Below, one piece after another: positions 44,386 through 53,297 of a DNA stretch of 64,000 bases. This stretch comes from Arthrobacter sp. M2012083. Its GTDB lineage: Bacteria > Actinomycetota > Actinomycetes > Actinomycetales > Micrococcaceae. Below the pieces are notes generated by a model. It did not search any database and had not been told where the DNA came from. It saw nothing but the letters and a program-made list of their open reading frames with translations. The stretch lies in contig NZ_AKKK01000027.1 of assembly GCF_000281065.1 (NCBI RefSeq), forward strand, positions 1 through 64,000. Reading direction: 5' to 3'. Each line of letters begins with the position of its first letter. The first letter of the stretch is position 1. Both the position numbers and the translations under genes were made by a program.

Positions 44386-45924
44386 GTGAACAACGGAACC
44401 ACCGCGAGCACCGCCCCGGCATACGCCGGGGCGGTGTCCGCTCCCGCAGTGTTTGCCGCCGTCGACATCGGCGCCTCCTCCGGCCGTGTCATGCTGGGCC
44501 GCGTCTCACCTGAGTCCGGGGTGTCCCTGGAAACCATTCATCGCTTCCCCAACGGCGTCATAGAGCTCCACGGCGGCCTCCGCTGGGACTTCGACGCCCT
44601 GTTCGCTGAGCTGCTTAAGGGCCTGGCGGCCGCCGCTACCGCGGCACGTGAGAACGGCGAGCGCATCGTTAGCATCGGGATCGACACCTGGGCTGTCGAC
44701 TACGGCTTGGTGGACAAAGCCGGCGAACTCACGGCGCAGCCGTACAGCTACCGGGACGAGCGCAGCCGCGGCACCGTTGAGCGGGTCCATGCCGTCATTT
44801 CCCCGGAGAAGCTGTATGCCACTACTGGCTTGCAGTACTTGCAGTTCAACACCGTGTACCAGCTTGCGGCAGAACCGAACCTGGACGGTGTGCAGGCACT
44901 CCTGATCCCGGACCTGATCGCGTTCCTTCTCACGGGTGAGCGCCGGACCGAGGCTACAAATGCTTCCACCACCGGCCTTTTCGACGCCGTTTCGGGCGAG
45001 TGGGCAACGGAAGTCCTGGATGCCCTGGGACTGCCCAGGAACATCTTCCCGCCGCTCATCCAACCCGGCGAACCCGTGGGTACGCTTCTGTCCTCGGTCC
45101 TTGAGCAAACGGGGTTGCCCGCCGACACCACCGTGGTGGCCGTGGGTTCGCATGACACAGCGTCCGCAGTCGCCGCCGTCCCGTCTCAGGGTCCGGGTAC
45201 AACCGGGCAAGCAGATTTCGCCTACATCTCCTCTGGCACTTGGTCCCTTGTGGGCGTGGAGTTGGACGCCCCGGTGCTCACCGAAGCGAGCCGCAAGGCC
45301 AACTTCACCAACGAACGCGGCGTGGACGGCACCATCCGCTACCTCCGCAACGTGGGTGGCCTGTGGCTGTTGAGCGAATGCCAGCGTACGTGGGCTGTCC
45401 AGGGATTCAGCCAGTCGCTCCCGGCTTTGCTTGACTCAGCTGCTGCGCTCCCTGCCGGCGGTCCGCAGATCAATGCCGATGATCCTGCGTTCACCGCGCC
45501 GGACAACATGCCGGACCGTATCCGGGCAGCCGTGCGCAACACAGGTGCAGTGCTCCCGGACCGGCCCGCCGCCGTCGTGCGTTGCATTATGGATAGCCTC
45601 GCGGCCGGATATGCGCGCACATTGGCCGACGCCGAGCGGCTCACCGGCCGGAGCACCGGCGTGGTGCACATTGTGGGTGGCGGTTCGCAGAACCGGCTCC
45701 TTTGCCAGCTTACTGCTGACGCAACCGGTAAGCCTGTGGTCGCGGGACCTGTTGAAGCAACGGCCCAAGGCAATGTCCTGGTCCAGGCCCGGGCAGCCGG
45801 GGCGGTGGCCGGCGGGTTGGCCGAGCTGCGTGCGTTGGTGGTGGCGGGAACCGCACTGGAACACTACGAGCCGGCAGGTCTGGAGTCTGGTACGTCACAG
45901 CGCCGGGTGAGGGTGCCGCGCTAA
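44386..45924 (+). CDS. rhaB: Rhamnulokinase
   Basis: The 512-residue FGGY kinase has FAAVDIGASSGRVMLGRVSP, IGIDTWAVDYGLVDKAGELT, VAVGSHDTASAVAAVPSQGP, IRYLRNVGGLWLLSECQRTW and VHIVGGGSQNRLLCQLTADA. It phosphorylates L-rhamnulose. The start is GTG at 44386, eight bases after the rhaD stop. The N-terminal 20 residues are Thr/Ala-rich. Confidence 0.95.
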   Translation: MNNGTTASTAPAYAGAVSAPAVFAAVDIGASSGRVMLGRVSPESGVSLETIHRFPNGVIELHGGLRWDFDALFAELLKGLAAAATAARENGERIVSIGIDTWAVDYGLVDKAGELTAQPYSYRDERSRGTVERVHAVISPEKLYATTGLQYLQFNTVYQLAAEPNLDGVQALLIPDLIAFLLTGERRTEATNASTTGLFDAVSGEWATEVLDALGLPRNIFPPLIQPGEPVGTLLSSVLEQTGLPADTTVVAVGSHDTASAVAAVPSQGPGTTGQADFAYISSGTWSLVGVELDAPVLTEASRKANFTNERGVDGTIRYLRNVGGLWLLSECQRTWAVQGFSQSLPALLDSAAALPAGGPQINADDPAFTAPDNMPDRIRAAVRNTGAVLPDRPAAVVRCIMDSLAAGYARTLADAERLTGRSTGVVHIVGGGSQNRLLCQLTADATGKPVVAGPVEATAQGNVLVQARAAGAVAGGLAELRALVVAGTALEHYEPAGLESGTSQRRVRVPR

Positions 45925-45936
45925 ACTGATCGCATT

Positions 45937-46368
45937 ATGATCCGCACAATGTTCAAGTCCAAGATCCACCGCGCAACGGTGACCCACGCCGACCTTCATT
46001 ACGTCGGTTCGGTCACTGTCGACCTGGACCTCCTGGATGCGGCCGACATCCTGCCCGGTGAGCTCGTCTCCATTGTTGACGTCACCAACGGGGCCCGGCT
46101 GGAAACGTACACGATTGCCGGCGAGCGGGGTTCCGGCGTGATCGGGATCAACGGCGCGGCAGCCCACATGGTCCACGTTGGCGACACCGTCATCCTTATC
46201 ACCTACGCGGAGATGACCACGGAAGAGGCACGGACTTACGAGCCGCGGGTTGTCCACGTGGGCAAGGACAACAAAATCCTGCAGCTCGACAACGACCCCG
46301 CGGAGGGCCACACTCCAGGACTTATGCGCCCGCCCCACGCGCTCAGTAACGCAGCGCACCTTAGCTAG
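45937..46368 (+). CDS. panD: Aspartate 1-decarboxylase
   Basis: The 143-residue proenzyme has the PanD start [20 protein letters not shown] and the self-cleavage site HYVGSVTVD, with Gly24-Ser25 giving the pyruvoyl group. It makes beta-alanine for pantothenate and CoA. It lies 12 bases after rhaB, but TAAACT overlaps the rhaB stop, so it may have its own start nine bases downstream. It has no functional link to rhamnose use except CoA supply. Confidence 0.96.
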   Translation: MIRTMFKSKIHRATVTHADLHYVGSVTVDLDLLDAADILPGELVSIVDVTNGARLETYTIAGERGSGVIGINGAAAHMVHVGDTVILITYAEMTTEEARTYEPRVVHVGKDNKILQLDNDPAEGHTPGLMRPPHALSNAAHLS

Positions 46369-46456
46369 GTCGCAACAGCAACGTTCGACGGGTGTCCTCA
46401 ATGTCCGTATGACGGAACTCTCCCGAGAAAACGCTTACTCAGATCGCGTTTGTGGC

Positions 46457-46469
46457 TAAGCTGTCATTC
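46457..46469 (+). promoter_or_regulatory. Candidate leaderless -10 element before the AEC leader ORF
   Basis: TAAGCT (46457-46462) is followed by seven bases and then GTG at 46470, the start of an 11-codon ORF that ends in the ATG of the AEC transporter. Confidence 0.45.
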
Positions 46470-46505
46470 GTGACCCAACCAGCCTCCGCTCGCACAGCTC
46501 CATGA
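46470..46505 (+). CDS. Possible 11-residue leader peptide coupled to the AEC transporter
   Basis: GTG at 46470 opens a frame coding MTQPASARTAP, stopped by a TGA that overlaps the transporter ATG (ATGA). The transporter itself has no ribosome binding site, so ribosomes finishing this leader could restart there. The -10 TAAGCT seven bases upstream would make the leader's GTG the first codon of the mRNA. There is no sequence conservation evidence available. Confidence 0.4.
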   Translation: MTQPASARTAP

Positions 46506-47428
46506 TCGGCGTCCTGTCCGGGTTCTTCGTGGTGTGGGCCATCATCCTGGTGGGCATGTTTGTTGGACGGCGGAACATCCTGGGCGAGAACGCCCGGTCG
46601 GTGCTGAGTTCGCTGACGTTCTTCGTGGCGAGCCCTGCTTTGCTGTTCGAGACCCTGAGCAAAGCCAAACTGCATGACGTTTTCGCTGCTCCCCTCCTGG
46701 TCACTGCCGTAGGGGCCGTAGCGACGGGCCTGTTGTTCTTCCTGATCGTGAAGTTCTGGCTGAAACGAACCATGCCGGAAGCCCTCATGTCCTCCATGAG
46801 CGCGTCCTTGGCAAACTCAGCCAACCTCGGCATCCCCATTGCCGTCTTTGTGCTGGGTGACGCCAGCTATGTGGCGCCGCTGCTGATCTTCCAGTTGGCG
46901 TTCTTCACCCCGATGTACCTCATGGCCCTCGATGCCAGCACCAGCTCACACCGCACCACGTTCCTCCGCTTCCTGCTGATGATCGTGAGGAATCCCATGA
47001 TCGTTGGCTCAGCCCTGGGACTTCTGGTGGCGGGCACGGGCTTCCACGTCCCGACCCTGATTCTGGAGCCCATCCACCTGATCGGCGGTGCCGCGATTCC
47101 GGCCATGTTGATGTCCTTCGGCATGAGCCTGAACGGATCCAAGCCACTGCAAAAAACCGCAGGTCGCAGGTTGGATACCTTGCTGGCCAGCGGGTTCAAG
47201 CTCATTGTCCACCCGTTGATCGCGTACTTGTTCGCCCGGTTCGCCTTGGGCATGGACGGGCATGCCCTCTTCGCGGTGGTGGTCACCTCTGCGTTGCCTA
47301 CCGCGCAGAACGTGTTCGTCGCCGCGAACCGCTACCAAGCGGGAATCACCGTGGCCAAGGACACCGTTCTCATCACCACCATCGTGGCAGTGCCGGCCAT
47401 GATCGCCGTGGCGCTCCTGCTCGCCTGA
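46502..47428 (+). CDS. AEC-family transporter (auxin efflux carrier-like)
   Basis: The 308-residue protein has ten predicted helices in two halves and family landmarks MIGVLSGFFVVWAIILVGMF, ENARSVLSSLTFFVASPALL, SMSASLANSANLGIPIAVFV and TSALPTAQNVFVAANRYQAG. Bacterial members carry dicarboxylates such as malate or malonate, or efflux other anions. It stands alone after panD. Confidence 0.88.
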   Translation: MIGVLSGFFVVWAIILVGMFVGRRNILGENARSVLSSLTFFVASPALLFETLSKAKLHDVFAAPLLVTAVGAVATGLLFFLIVKFWLKRTMPEALMSSMSASLANSANLGIPIAVFVLGDASYVAPLLIFQLAFFTPMYLMALDASTSSHRTTFLRFLLMIVRNPMIVGSALGLLVAGTGFHVPTLILEPIHLIGGAAIPAMLMSFGMSLNGSKPLQKTAGRRLDTLLASGFKLIVHPLIAYLFARFALGMDGHALFAVVVTSALPTAQNVFVAANRYQAGITVAKDTVLITTIVAVPAMIAVALLLA

Positions 47429-47433
47429 CTCCC

Positions 47434-47473
47434 AGGCACGTAGCAGATCAAGCAGGCAGGTAGCAGATCAAGC
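47434..47473. repeat. 20-bp direct repeat (two copies)
   Basis: AGGCACGTAGCAGATCAAGC and AGGCAGGTAGCAGATCAAGC are adjacent, with one mismatch, in the convergent gap between the AEC transporter and the OtsB-like/GH15 gene. Confidence 0.85.
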
Positions 47474-47516
47474 CGTTGAGTGCGTTCAGAACGGCCCGAC
47501 CTGCGTCCTGGTTGGG

Positions 47517-50153
47517 TTACTCCACGTCCGCGCTGGCCAGATAGTAGTCCAGCAGCTGCGCGCAGCGAATGAAGCCCAGATGCGAGTATGCCTGCGGATG
47601 GTTGCCCAAGTGCGTTTCCGTGCCGGGATCGTACTCCTCCGGCAGCAAGCCTGTGGGTCCGAACAATGCCACCAACTGGTTGAACAGCTCCAGGGCATCA
47701 TCCAAGCGGCCAACGGCAAGGTACGCCTCGATCAGCCAAGTGGTGCAGATGTGGAAGCCGCCCTCCAAGCCAGGCAGCCCGTCGTCGTATCTGTACCGGA
47801 AAACGGTGGGCCCCACGCGCAACTCGCGCTCAACGGCTGTGACCGTATCCAGGAACCGCTGGTCCTGAACATCCAGCAAGCCGGAAAGTCCTATGTGAAG
47901 GACGGCGGCGTCGAGGTCGGGGCTGTCGTAAGCCACTGTGTAGGACATTGCAGACGAATCCCAGCCCTCGCTGAGGACTTCCTCGCGGATCGTTTCGGCA
48001 GTGGGAGCCCAATCAGCGTGGGGTTGGCGCCCGTGCAAAGCGGCAGCCCGGAGGGCCTTGTCCAGCGTGACCCAACACATCACCTTGGTGTACACGTGGT
48101 GCCTCGGGGGCCTGCGGGCTTCCCAAATCCCGTGATCGGGCTCGTGCCAACGGGCAAGCACCGCATGTGCCATCTGCTCCATCAGGAACCAATGTTCATC
48201 GGGCAGGAATCCACGCCGCTCGGCGAGATCGTGGATCAGCTCGGCAATGGGGCCGAACACGTCCAACTGCACCTGGTGATCTGCTGCGTTGCCGATCCGG
48301 ACGGGTCGCGAACCCGCATAACCGGGCAGGCTCTCCACGATTGCCTCCGTGGAGAGCGGCGCGCCGGTCACGGAGTAGAGGGGATGCAGCCACTCGGGCC
48401 CTGGTGCGTTCTTGAGGATGCGGTCCAGCCAGGCCAGGAACCCATCGGCCTCCCGCGTGGAGCCCAACGACACCAGTGCATTCACGGTCATGGACCCGTC
48501 ACGCAGCCAGCAATACCGGTAATCCCAGTTGCGGGTCCCGCCAATGCCCTCAGGCAGCGATGTGGTGGGCGCGGCCAGCACTGCCCCGGTGGGCTCGTGG
48601 ACGAGCGACTTCAGCACCAGGGCGGAGCGGCGCACCAAGGAAGTTTTGATGGTGGGCAGCTGCAGCGCCTTGATCCACTCCCGGGAAGACTGCCCGACGC
48701 CGGCACGCCGGTTCGGTTCCCCTGCAGGGTCCGCGGGCGGCGGCTCAGTGTCACCGCAGCGAAGGTTCAGCACAACGGGCCCGTTGTGGAGGGGAACTTC
48801 GGCGGTGGCAGTGGCGTATTTGCTGTCGCTGCTGATCCGGAATTGAACCCCTGGTGCGGACAGGATGATCGGATCCGAAGTGCCCATGATGTGGACTTCG
48901 TCGCCCCGGATCTCCATGCTGAAGGGCGCATTGGCGTAGTCCGGCCGCGGCGCAAACACTATGCGCGCAGTACCCGTCCCGGAGAGGACACGCACCAAGC
49001 TGGTGATGCCCTCGGGTGCCGGCTCCAAGTAGTCAATCACCGTGACATCGGCCCAGCGCGTCTCAACGATCATGGTGTTGTCCACATATCGCTGCGCCAG
49101 TACCTGCGATGCCTTCACCGGCTCGATGCTGAAGTGGCCAGCGGGCTCACCCCCAAGAATGTGGGCAAATATTGACCCGGAGTCCGGAAGGGGGTGGCTC
49201 ATCCAGCAGACCTTCGCGTCAGGGGTGAGCAACGCCGTGGAGCTTCCATTGCCAATCATCGAATGCCGTTCCAGCCCCACAGCATCCTCGCCGAACAGCC
49301 AGGCCCGCCGCAGTTCGAACAGCAAAGCCAGCACGTGCGCAAAGGATTCCGGATCCGGGATGGTGTGGGCCGCCGTCGTATCCCCCGGTCCGACGTGCAA
49401 TCCGAGGTCAGGACCGCGCAGGGTGGCTATTGCCTTTTCGTCGCTTTCGGCGTCGCCGGCATACAGCGCAGCACTTACCCCAAGCCGTGCCCGGAGCTGC
49501 TCCAGCGCCTGGCCTTTGGCTGGTTCCTCCACGGTCAAATCCAGCACCGTTCCATCGATGATGAAATACAGCCCGAACTCGATGGCGATCTTCTGCGATA
49601 CGAAAATCACCCGCTCCACTACCTCGGGCGTCGCCGGCCGGGTGTGCACGGCAACCCCAACGGGCTTTCGGACAATACTGATGCCCTTCTCGAAAGCAAC
49701 GGCTTCAGTCAGCGCCGTGGCCACGTGTTGAAGCAACTGCTCCGTGGCGAGCGACAAGGTGTAGGCGTAGCCCATGTCGAACTCCACGCCATGGGAACCC
49801 ACCAGATGGACCTCCGCCGGAAGCCGGGAAACTGCTGCGAGATCCCGCAATGAGCGTCCGGAGATGATGGCCGTGTGCGTATTGGGCAAGGCGGCCAGTG
49901 CGCGGAGGGCCACGGCGGCGCTATCCAGGGGCAACGTTTCCGTTGACACACCCTCGGCCGAGCAGAGCGTTCCACCGTAGTTGCAGGCGACCAGCAGGCC
50001 GGGAACCCTGGCCAGTGCCCTGAGTTCCGCGAATAGCTGCGGCGTGATGCCGTTCTCCGCGTCAGACTGGAGGACGGTGCGAAGGAGGCCAAGCGGAAGC
50101 GATTTCATGAGCAGCGCCGAATCGGCTACTGCTTGGTTCAGGTGCGTAGGCAT
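47517..50153 (-). CDS. Fused degenerate trehalose-phosphatase-like / GH15 glycoside hydrolase
   Basis: The 878-residue protein has two parts. Residues of about 40-280 resemble trehalose-6-phosphate phosphatase (HAD fold) with TAIISGRSLRDLA (motif II), the Lys region PAKGQALEQL and YAGDAESDEKAIA (motif IV). The catalytic DYDGTL is replaced by NYGGTL at 58-63, so both Asp residues are gone. Residues of about 295-870 form a GH15 enzyme (IGGTRNWDYRYCWLRDGSMT; GLLPEEYDPGTETHLGNHPQ with a likely catalytic Glu). GH15 members include trehalases and glucoamylases, so a role in trehalose or alpha-glucan hydrolysis is likely; the first domain is probably inactive as a phosphatase. Confidence 0.88.
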   Translation of the reverse strand: MPTHLNQAVADSALLMKSLPLGLLRTVLQSDAENGITPQLFAELRALARVPGLLVACNYGGTLCSAEGVSTETLPLDSAAVALRALAALPNTHTAIISGRSLRDLAAVSRLPAEVHLVGSHGVEFDMGYAYTLSLATEQLLQHVATALTEAVAFEKGISIVRKPVGVAVHTRPATPEVVERVIFVSQKIAIEFGLYFIIDGTVLDLTVEEPAKGQALEQLRARLGVSAALYAGDAESDEKAIATLRGPDLGLHVGPGDTTAAHTIPDPESFAHVLALLFELRRAWLFGEDAVGLERHSMIGNGSSTALLTPDAKVCWMSHPLPDSGSIFAHILGGEPAGHFSIEPVKASQVLAQRYVDNTMIVETRWADVTVIDYLEPAPEGITSLVRVLSGTGTARIVFAPRPDYANAPFSMEIRGDEVHIMGTSDPIILSAPGVQFRISSDSKYATATAEVPLHNGPVVLNLRCGDTEPPPADPAGEPNRRAGVGQSSREWIKALQLPTIKTSLVRRSALVLKSLVHEPTGAVLAAPTTSLPEGIGGTRNWDYRYCWLRDGSMTVNALVSLGSTREADGFLAWLDRILKNAPGPEWLHPLYSVTGAPLSTEAIVESLPGYAGSRPVRIGNAADHQVQLDVFGPIAELIHDLAERRGFLPDEHWFLMEQMAHAVLARWHEPDHGIWEARRPPRHHVYTKVMCWVTLDKALRAAALHGRQPHADWAPTAETIREEVLSEGWDSSAMSYTVAYDSPDLDAAVLHIGLSGLLDVQDQRFLDTVTAVERELRVGPTVFRYRYDDGLPGLEGGFHICTTWLIEAYLAVGRLDDALELFNQLVALFGPTGLLPEEYDPGTETHLGNHPQAYSHLGFIRCAQLLDYYLASADVE

Positions 50154-50260
50154 GGCGAATCCTTCCGAAGCGGATAGCTACAGTCTCCGCCCGTCCGGTT
50201 TCACTTGACTACCTAGTAGATTGCAAATAAGTAAAGCTTTTCCTTGGATTTATGCGCGAC

Positions 50261-50295
50261 GGTCCCGCACTCGCTTTACGGCGCGAGGCGGGACC
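50261..50295 (-). terminator. Hairpin after the aminotransferase gene
   Basis: GGTCCCGC (50261-50268) pairs with GCGGGACC (50288-50295), and inner CG pairs add to the stem. It lies 12 bases beyond the aminotransferase stop on the minus strand. No clear T-tract is seen. Confidence 0.65.
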
Positions 50296-50306
50296 TGACG
50301 CAACCA

Positions 50307-51668
50307 CTAAGCCGTGAACGTGTCCGCGATTTCCAGGACCTCGTCCAGAATGGCCAAACCCTTCCGGGCATCCCCAACGCTGATATTGCACGGCGGAACC
50401 ACATGGATACGGTTGAAGTTGGCGAAAGGGATGAGTCCACGTGACTTGCAGGCTGCCACGAGTTGGTTCATCTCCGGGCTGGAGGAGCCATATGGAGCCA
50501 GCGGTTCACGTGTGGCACGGTCCTTGACCAGCTCGATGGCCCAGAAAACACCCCTGCCCCGCACTTCGCCCACGGACTGGTGACGTTCGGCGAATCCGGC
50601 GAGCGCCGGCCCGATCACGTCAGTGCCGAGGCTCGCTGCGTGCTGCACCATGCCTTCGCGTTCCATGGCATTGATGGTGGCTACGGCGGCCGCCGTGGCC
50701 AGCGGGTGGCCGGAGTAGGTCAGCCCGCCCGGGTAGGCCCGGGTACCAAAGGTCGCTGCGATTTCCGGACTAATGGCTACGCCACCAAGCGGTACGTAGC
50801 CGGAGTTCACGCCCTTTGCGAAGGTGAGCAGGTCCGGAACAACGTCAAAATGCTCGACGGCGAACCACTTGCCTGTGCGTCCGAAGCCAGCCATGACCTC
50901 ATCGGCGATGAAGACAATGCCGTGCTTGGTGCAGAGCTCACGGACGCCCTGCATGTATCCGGCCGGAGGAACGTAGATCCCCGCCGTTCCGGGAATGCTT
51001 TCCAGCATGATTGCAGCGATGCTGGCCGGGCCTTCGAACTCGATGAGCTGTTCCAAGTGTTCCAATGCCCGCTGGGCTTCTTCTGCCTCGGTGGTGGAGT
51101 GGAACGCCGTGCGGTAGAGGTATGGCGGGAAGAAATGGATGGTGCCTGCGGACCCGTTGTCGCTGGCCCATCTCCGTGGATCACCGGTGATGTTGACTGC
51201 CAAATGCGTTCCGCCATGGTACGAGCGGTAGGCGGAAAGGACCTTATGGCGGCCAGTGTGCAGCCTGGCCATTCGGACTGCGTGTTCGTTGGCATCTGCC
51301 CCGCCGTTGGTGAAGAAGATCCTGTCCAACTCCCCCGGGGTCCGCTCGGCGATCAGCCGCGCAGCTTCCGATCGGGCGTCGTTGGCATAGCTGGGAGCAA
51401 TGGTGCACAGCTTTGCTGCCTGTGCACCGATCGCTGCCACAACGGCCGGGTGCTGGTGTCCGATGTTGGTGTTGACCAGCTGGGAAGAGAAGTCCAAGTA
51501 CTTGTTGCCCTCCCCGTCCCAGAGGTGTGATCCCTCTGCGGCGCTGACGACCATGGGATCCAGCGTGTCCTGCGCGGACCAGGAGTGGAAAACGTGCTTG
51601 CGGTCCAGTTCATAGGCACGTTGGGCTGCCTCGCGGTCCGTTTGTGTTGGTTCAGGGGTGGCGGTCAT
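50307..51668 (-). CDS. Class III omega-amino acid aminotransferase (beta-alanine/GABA type)
   Basis: The 453-residue PLP enzyme shows YLDFSSQLVNTNIGHQHPAV, FFTNGGADANEHAVRMARLH, SYHGGTHLAVNITGD, FIADEVMAGFGRTGKWFAVE and the PLP-lysine region DLLTFAKGVNSGYVPLGGVA. It is annotated in relatives as aspartate aminotransferase family or omega-amino acid:pyruvate aminotransferase. It lies 26 bases after the semialdehyde dehydrogenase gene, so the pair likely turns beta-alanine (or a related omega-amino acid) into a semialdehyde and then acyl-CoA. Confidence 0.9.
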   Translation of the reverse strand: MTATPEPTQTDREAAQRAYELDRKHVFHSWSAQDTLDPMVVSAAEGSHLWDGEGNKYLDFSSQLVNTNIGHQHPAVVAAIGAQAAKLCTIAPSYANDARSEAARLIAERTPGELDRIFFTNGGADANEHAVRMARLHTGRHKVLSAYRSYHGGTHLAVNITGDPRRWASDNGSAGTIHFFPPYLYRTAFHSTTEAEEAQRALEHLEQLIEFEGPASIAAIMLESIPGTAGIYVPPAGYMQGVRELCTKHGIVFIADEVMAGFGRTGKWFAVEHFDVVPDLLTFAKGVNSGYVPLGGVAISPEIAATFGTRAYPGGLTYSGHPLATAAAVATINAMEREGMVQHAASLGTDVIGPALAGFAERHQSVGEVRGRGVFWAIELVKDRATREPLAPYGSSSPEMNQLVAACKSRGLIPFANFNRIHVVPPCNISVGDARKGLAILDEVLEIADTFTA

Positions 51669-51694
51669 GGTGGTTTTCCTGACGTCGTCGGCGC

Positions 51695-53182
51695 TTAGGA
51701 GTTCTGGGGGAAGCCGAGGTTGATCCCGCCGTGGCTGGGATCCAGCCAGCGGGTTGTGACGGCCTTGCCACGGGTGAAGAATCCGACACCTTCAGAACCG
51801 TGGGCATGGGTGTCTCCGAACAGGGAGTTCTTCCATCCGCCGAATGAGTAGTAGGCCATGGGCACCGGGACGGGGACGTTGATGCCCACCATTCCAACCT
51901 CAACCTCGTTCTCGAAGCGGCGGGCTGCACCGCCGTCGTTCGTGAAAATCGCGGTGCCGTTGCCGTATGGGTTGGCATTGATGGTGGCCAGGGCGTCGTC
52001 GTAGCTGTCCACCCGGACCACTGAGAGCACGGGTCCAAAGATTTCGTCCTGGTAGATGGACATATCGGTGGTGACGTGGTCGAACAGGGTAGGGCCCACG
52101 AAGAAGCCGTCACCTTCGGCGTCGGGAACTACGCCGCGGCCGTCGACGACGAGCGTGGCACCTGCCGCTTCGCCGGCGTCGACGTATCCCGAAACCTTGT
52201 CCCTGTGCTGGGACGTCACCAAGGGGCCCATGTCGCACCCACGCAGCCCGTCGCCGGTGCGCAGGCTACGGGCACGATCAGCAATTTTGTCCACCAGTGC
52301 ATCGGCGATGTCGCCGACAGCCAGAAGTGCCGAGACAGCCATGCAGCGTTCCCCGGCGGAACCGAAGCCGGCGTTGATGGCGGCGTCGGCAGCGAGGTCA
52401 AGATCGGCGTCGGGAAGGACAATCATGTGGTTCTTCGCACCACCCAGGGCCTGCACCCGTTTTCCATGGGCGGTGGCGGTCTCGTAGACGTACTTGGCGA
52501 TCGGAGTGGAGCCCACGAAGGAGACGGCCTTGACGTCGGGGTGCGTCAGAAGGGTATCAACCGCCACCTTGTCACCGTGAAGGACGTTGAAGACGCCGTC
52601 GGGCAGTCCGGCTTCCTTCCAGAGCTCGGCGACCCAATTGACGGCCGTGGGATCCTTCTCACTGGGCTTGATGATGACGGTGTTGCCTGCCGCGATCGCA
52701 ATCGGGAAGAACCACATGGGAACCATTGCCGGGAAGTTGAACGGGCTGATGATTGCCACAGGGCCCAGTGCCTGCCGGATGGAGTGGATGTCCACCTTGG
52801 TAGAGGCGTTCTCCGTGTAGCTGCCCTTGAGCAGGTGCGGGATACCGCAAGCGAACTCCACCACTTCCTGGCCCCGGGTTACCTCGCCCAGGGCATCATC
52901 CAGGACCTTGCCGTGCTCGGAGGTGATGATCGCGGCGAGCTCGTCCTTCCGGGAGTTGAGAAGCTCACGGAAAGCGAAAAGGATCTGGGTGCGGCGCGCC
53001 AAGGAGGTATCGCGCCATGCCGGGAAAGCAGCTTTCGCGGAGGCGACGGCGGCATTGCCGTCCTCGACGCTGGCCAAAGCAACCTGCCCGGTGACCTTCC
53101 CCGTGGCCGGGTTTGTGACAGGAGCTGTGCGCTCGCCGGCGGGGACGTAGCTGCCGTTGATCCAGTGCTCGATGGTGTTCAA
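51695..53182 (-). CDS. mmsA: CoA-acylating methylmalonate-semialdehyde dehydrogenase
   Basis: The 495-residue aldehyde dehydrogenase has the MmsA-type substrate segment ISPFNFPAMVPMWFFPIAIA, SFVGSTPIAKYVYETATAHG, and the catalytic Cys in GFGSAGERCMAVSALLAVGD. MmsA-type enzymes convert malonate or methylmalonate semialdehyde to acetyl- or propionyl-CoA. The start is TTG at 53182, behind AAGGAGAACTC. It is first in a two-gene operon with the aminotransferase, divergent from pucR-type regulator. Confidence 0.93.
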   Translation of the reverse strand: MNTIEHWINGSYVPAGERTAPVTNPATGKVTGQVALASVEDGNAAVASAKAAFPAWRDTSLARRTQILFAFRELLNSRKDELAAIITSEHGKVLDDALGEVTRGQEVVEFACGIPHLLKGSYTENASTKVDIHSIRQALGPVAIISPFNFPAMVPMWFFPIAIAAGNTVIIKPSEKDPTAVNWVAELWKEAGLPDGVFNVLHGDKVAVDTLLTHPDVKAVSFVGSTPIAKYVYETATAHGKRVQALGGAKNHMIVLPDADLDLAADAAINAGFGSAGERCMAVSALLAVGDIADALVDKIADRARSLRTGDGLRGCDMGPLVTSQHRDKVSGYVDAGEAAGATLVVDGRGVVPDAEGDGFFVGPTLFDHVTTDMSIYQDEIFGPVLSVVRVDSYDDALATINANPYGNGTAIFTNDGGAARRFENEVEVGMVGINVPVPVPMAYYSFGGWKNSLFGDTHAHGSEGVGFFTRGKAVTTRWLDPSHGGINLGFPQNS

Positions 53183-53261
53183 GAGTTCTCCTTGGTTCAG
53201 GGGTGTTTTCGAAGGTTGGAACCAGTCTGTCCGCCGTTGACTCCACGCAGTAGGGCATACA

Positions 53262-53289
53262 TGTAAAGCAATCTTCTGAGAGCCTTACA
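53262..53289. promoter_or_regulatory. Candidate operator in the mmsA-pucR divergent region
   Basis: TGTAAAG (53262-53268) faces CTTACA (53284-53289) as an inverted repeat with about 16 bases between, in the divergent gap and close to the pucR start. It is a candidate site for PucR or the regulator of mmsA; no consensus is firmly known. Confidence 0.4.
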
Positions 53290-53297
53290 CTGTGTAA

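Noticed and set aside
42629..44422. 597-residue antisense frame over rhaD
   Set aside because: The plus strand carries the aldolase/dehydrogenase motifs; the antisense product has no recognisable domain.
45937..46368. panD as part of the rhamnose pathway
   Set aside because: PanD makes beta-alanine for CoA; adjacency to rhaB appears positional only.
47580..49175. 531-residue plus-strand frame over the OtsB-like/GH15 gene
   Set aside because: It is a shadow of the minus-strand GH15 gene, whose catalytic motifs are clear.
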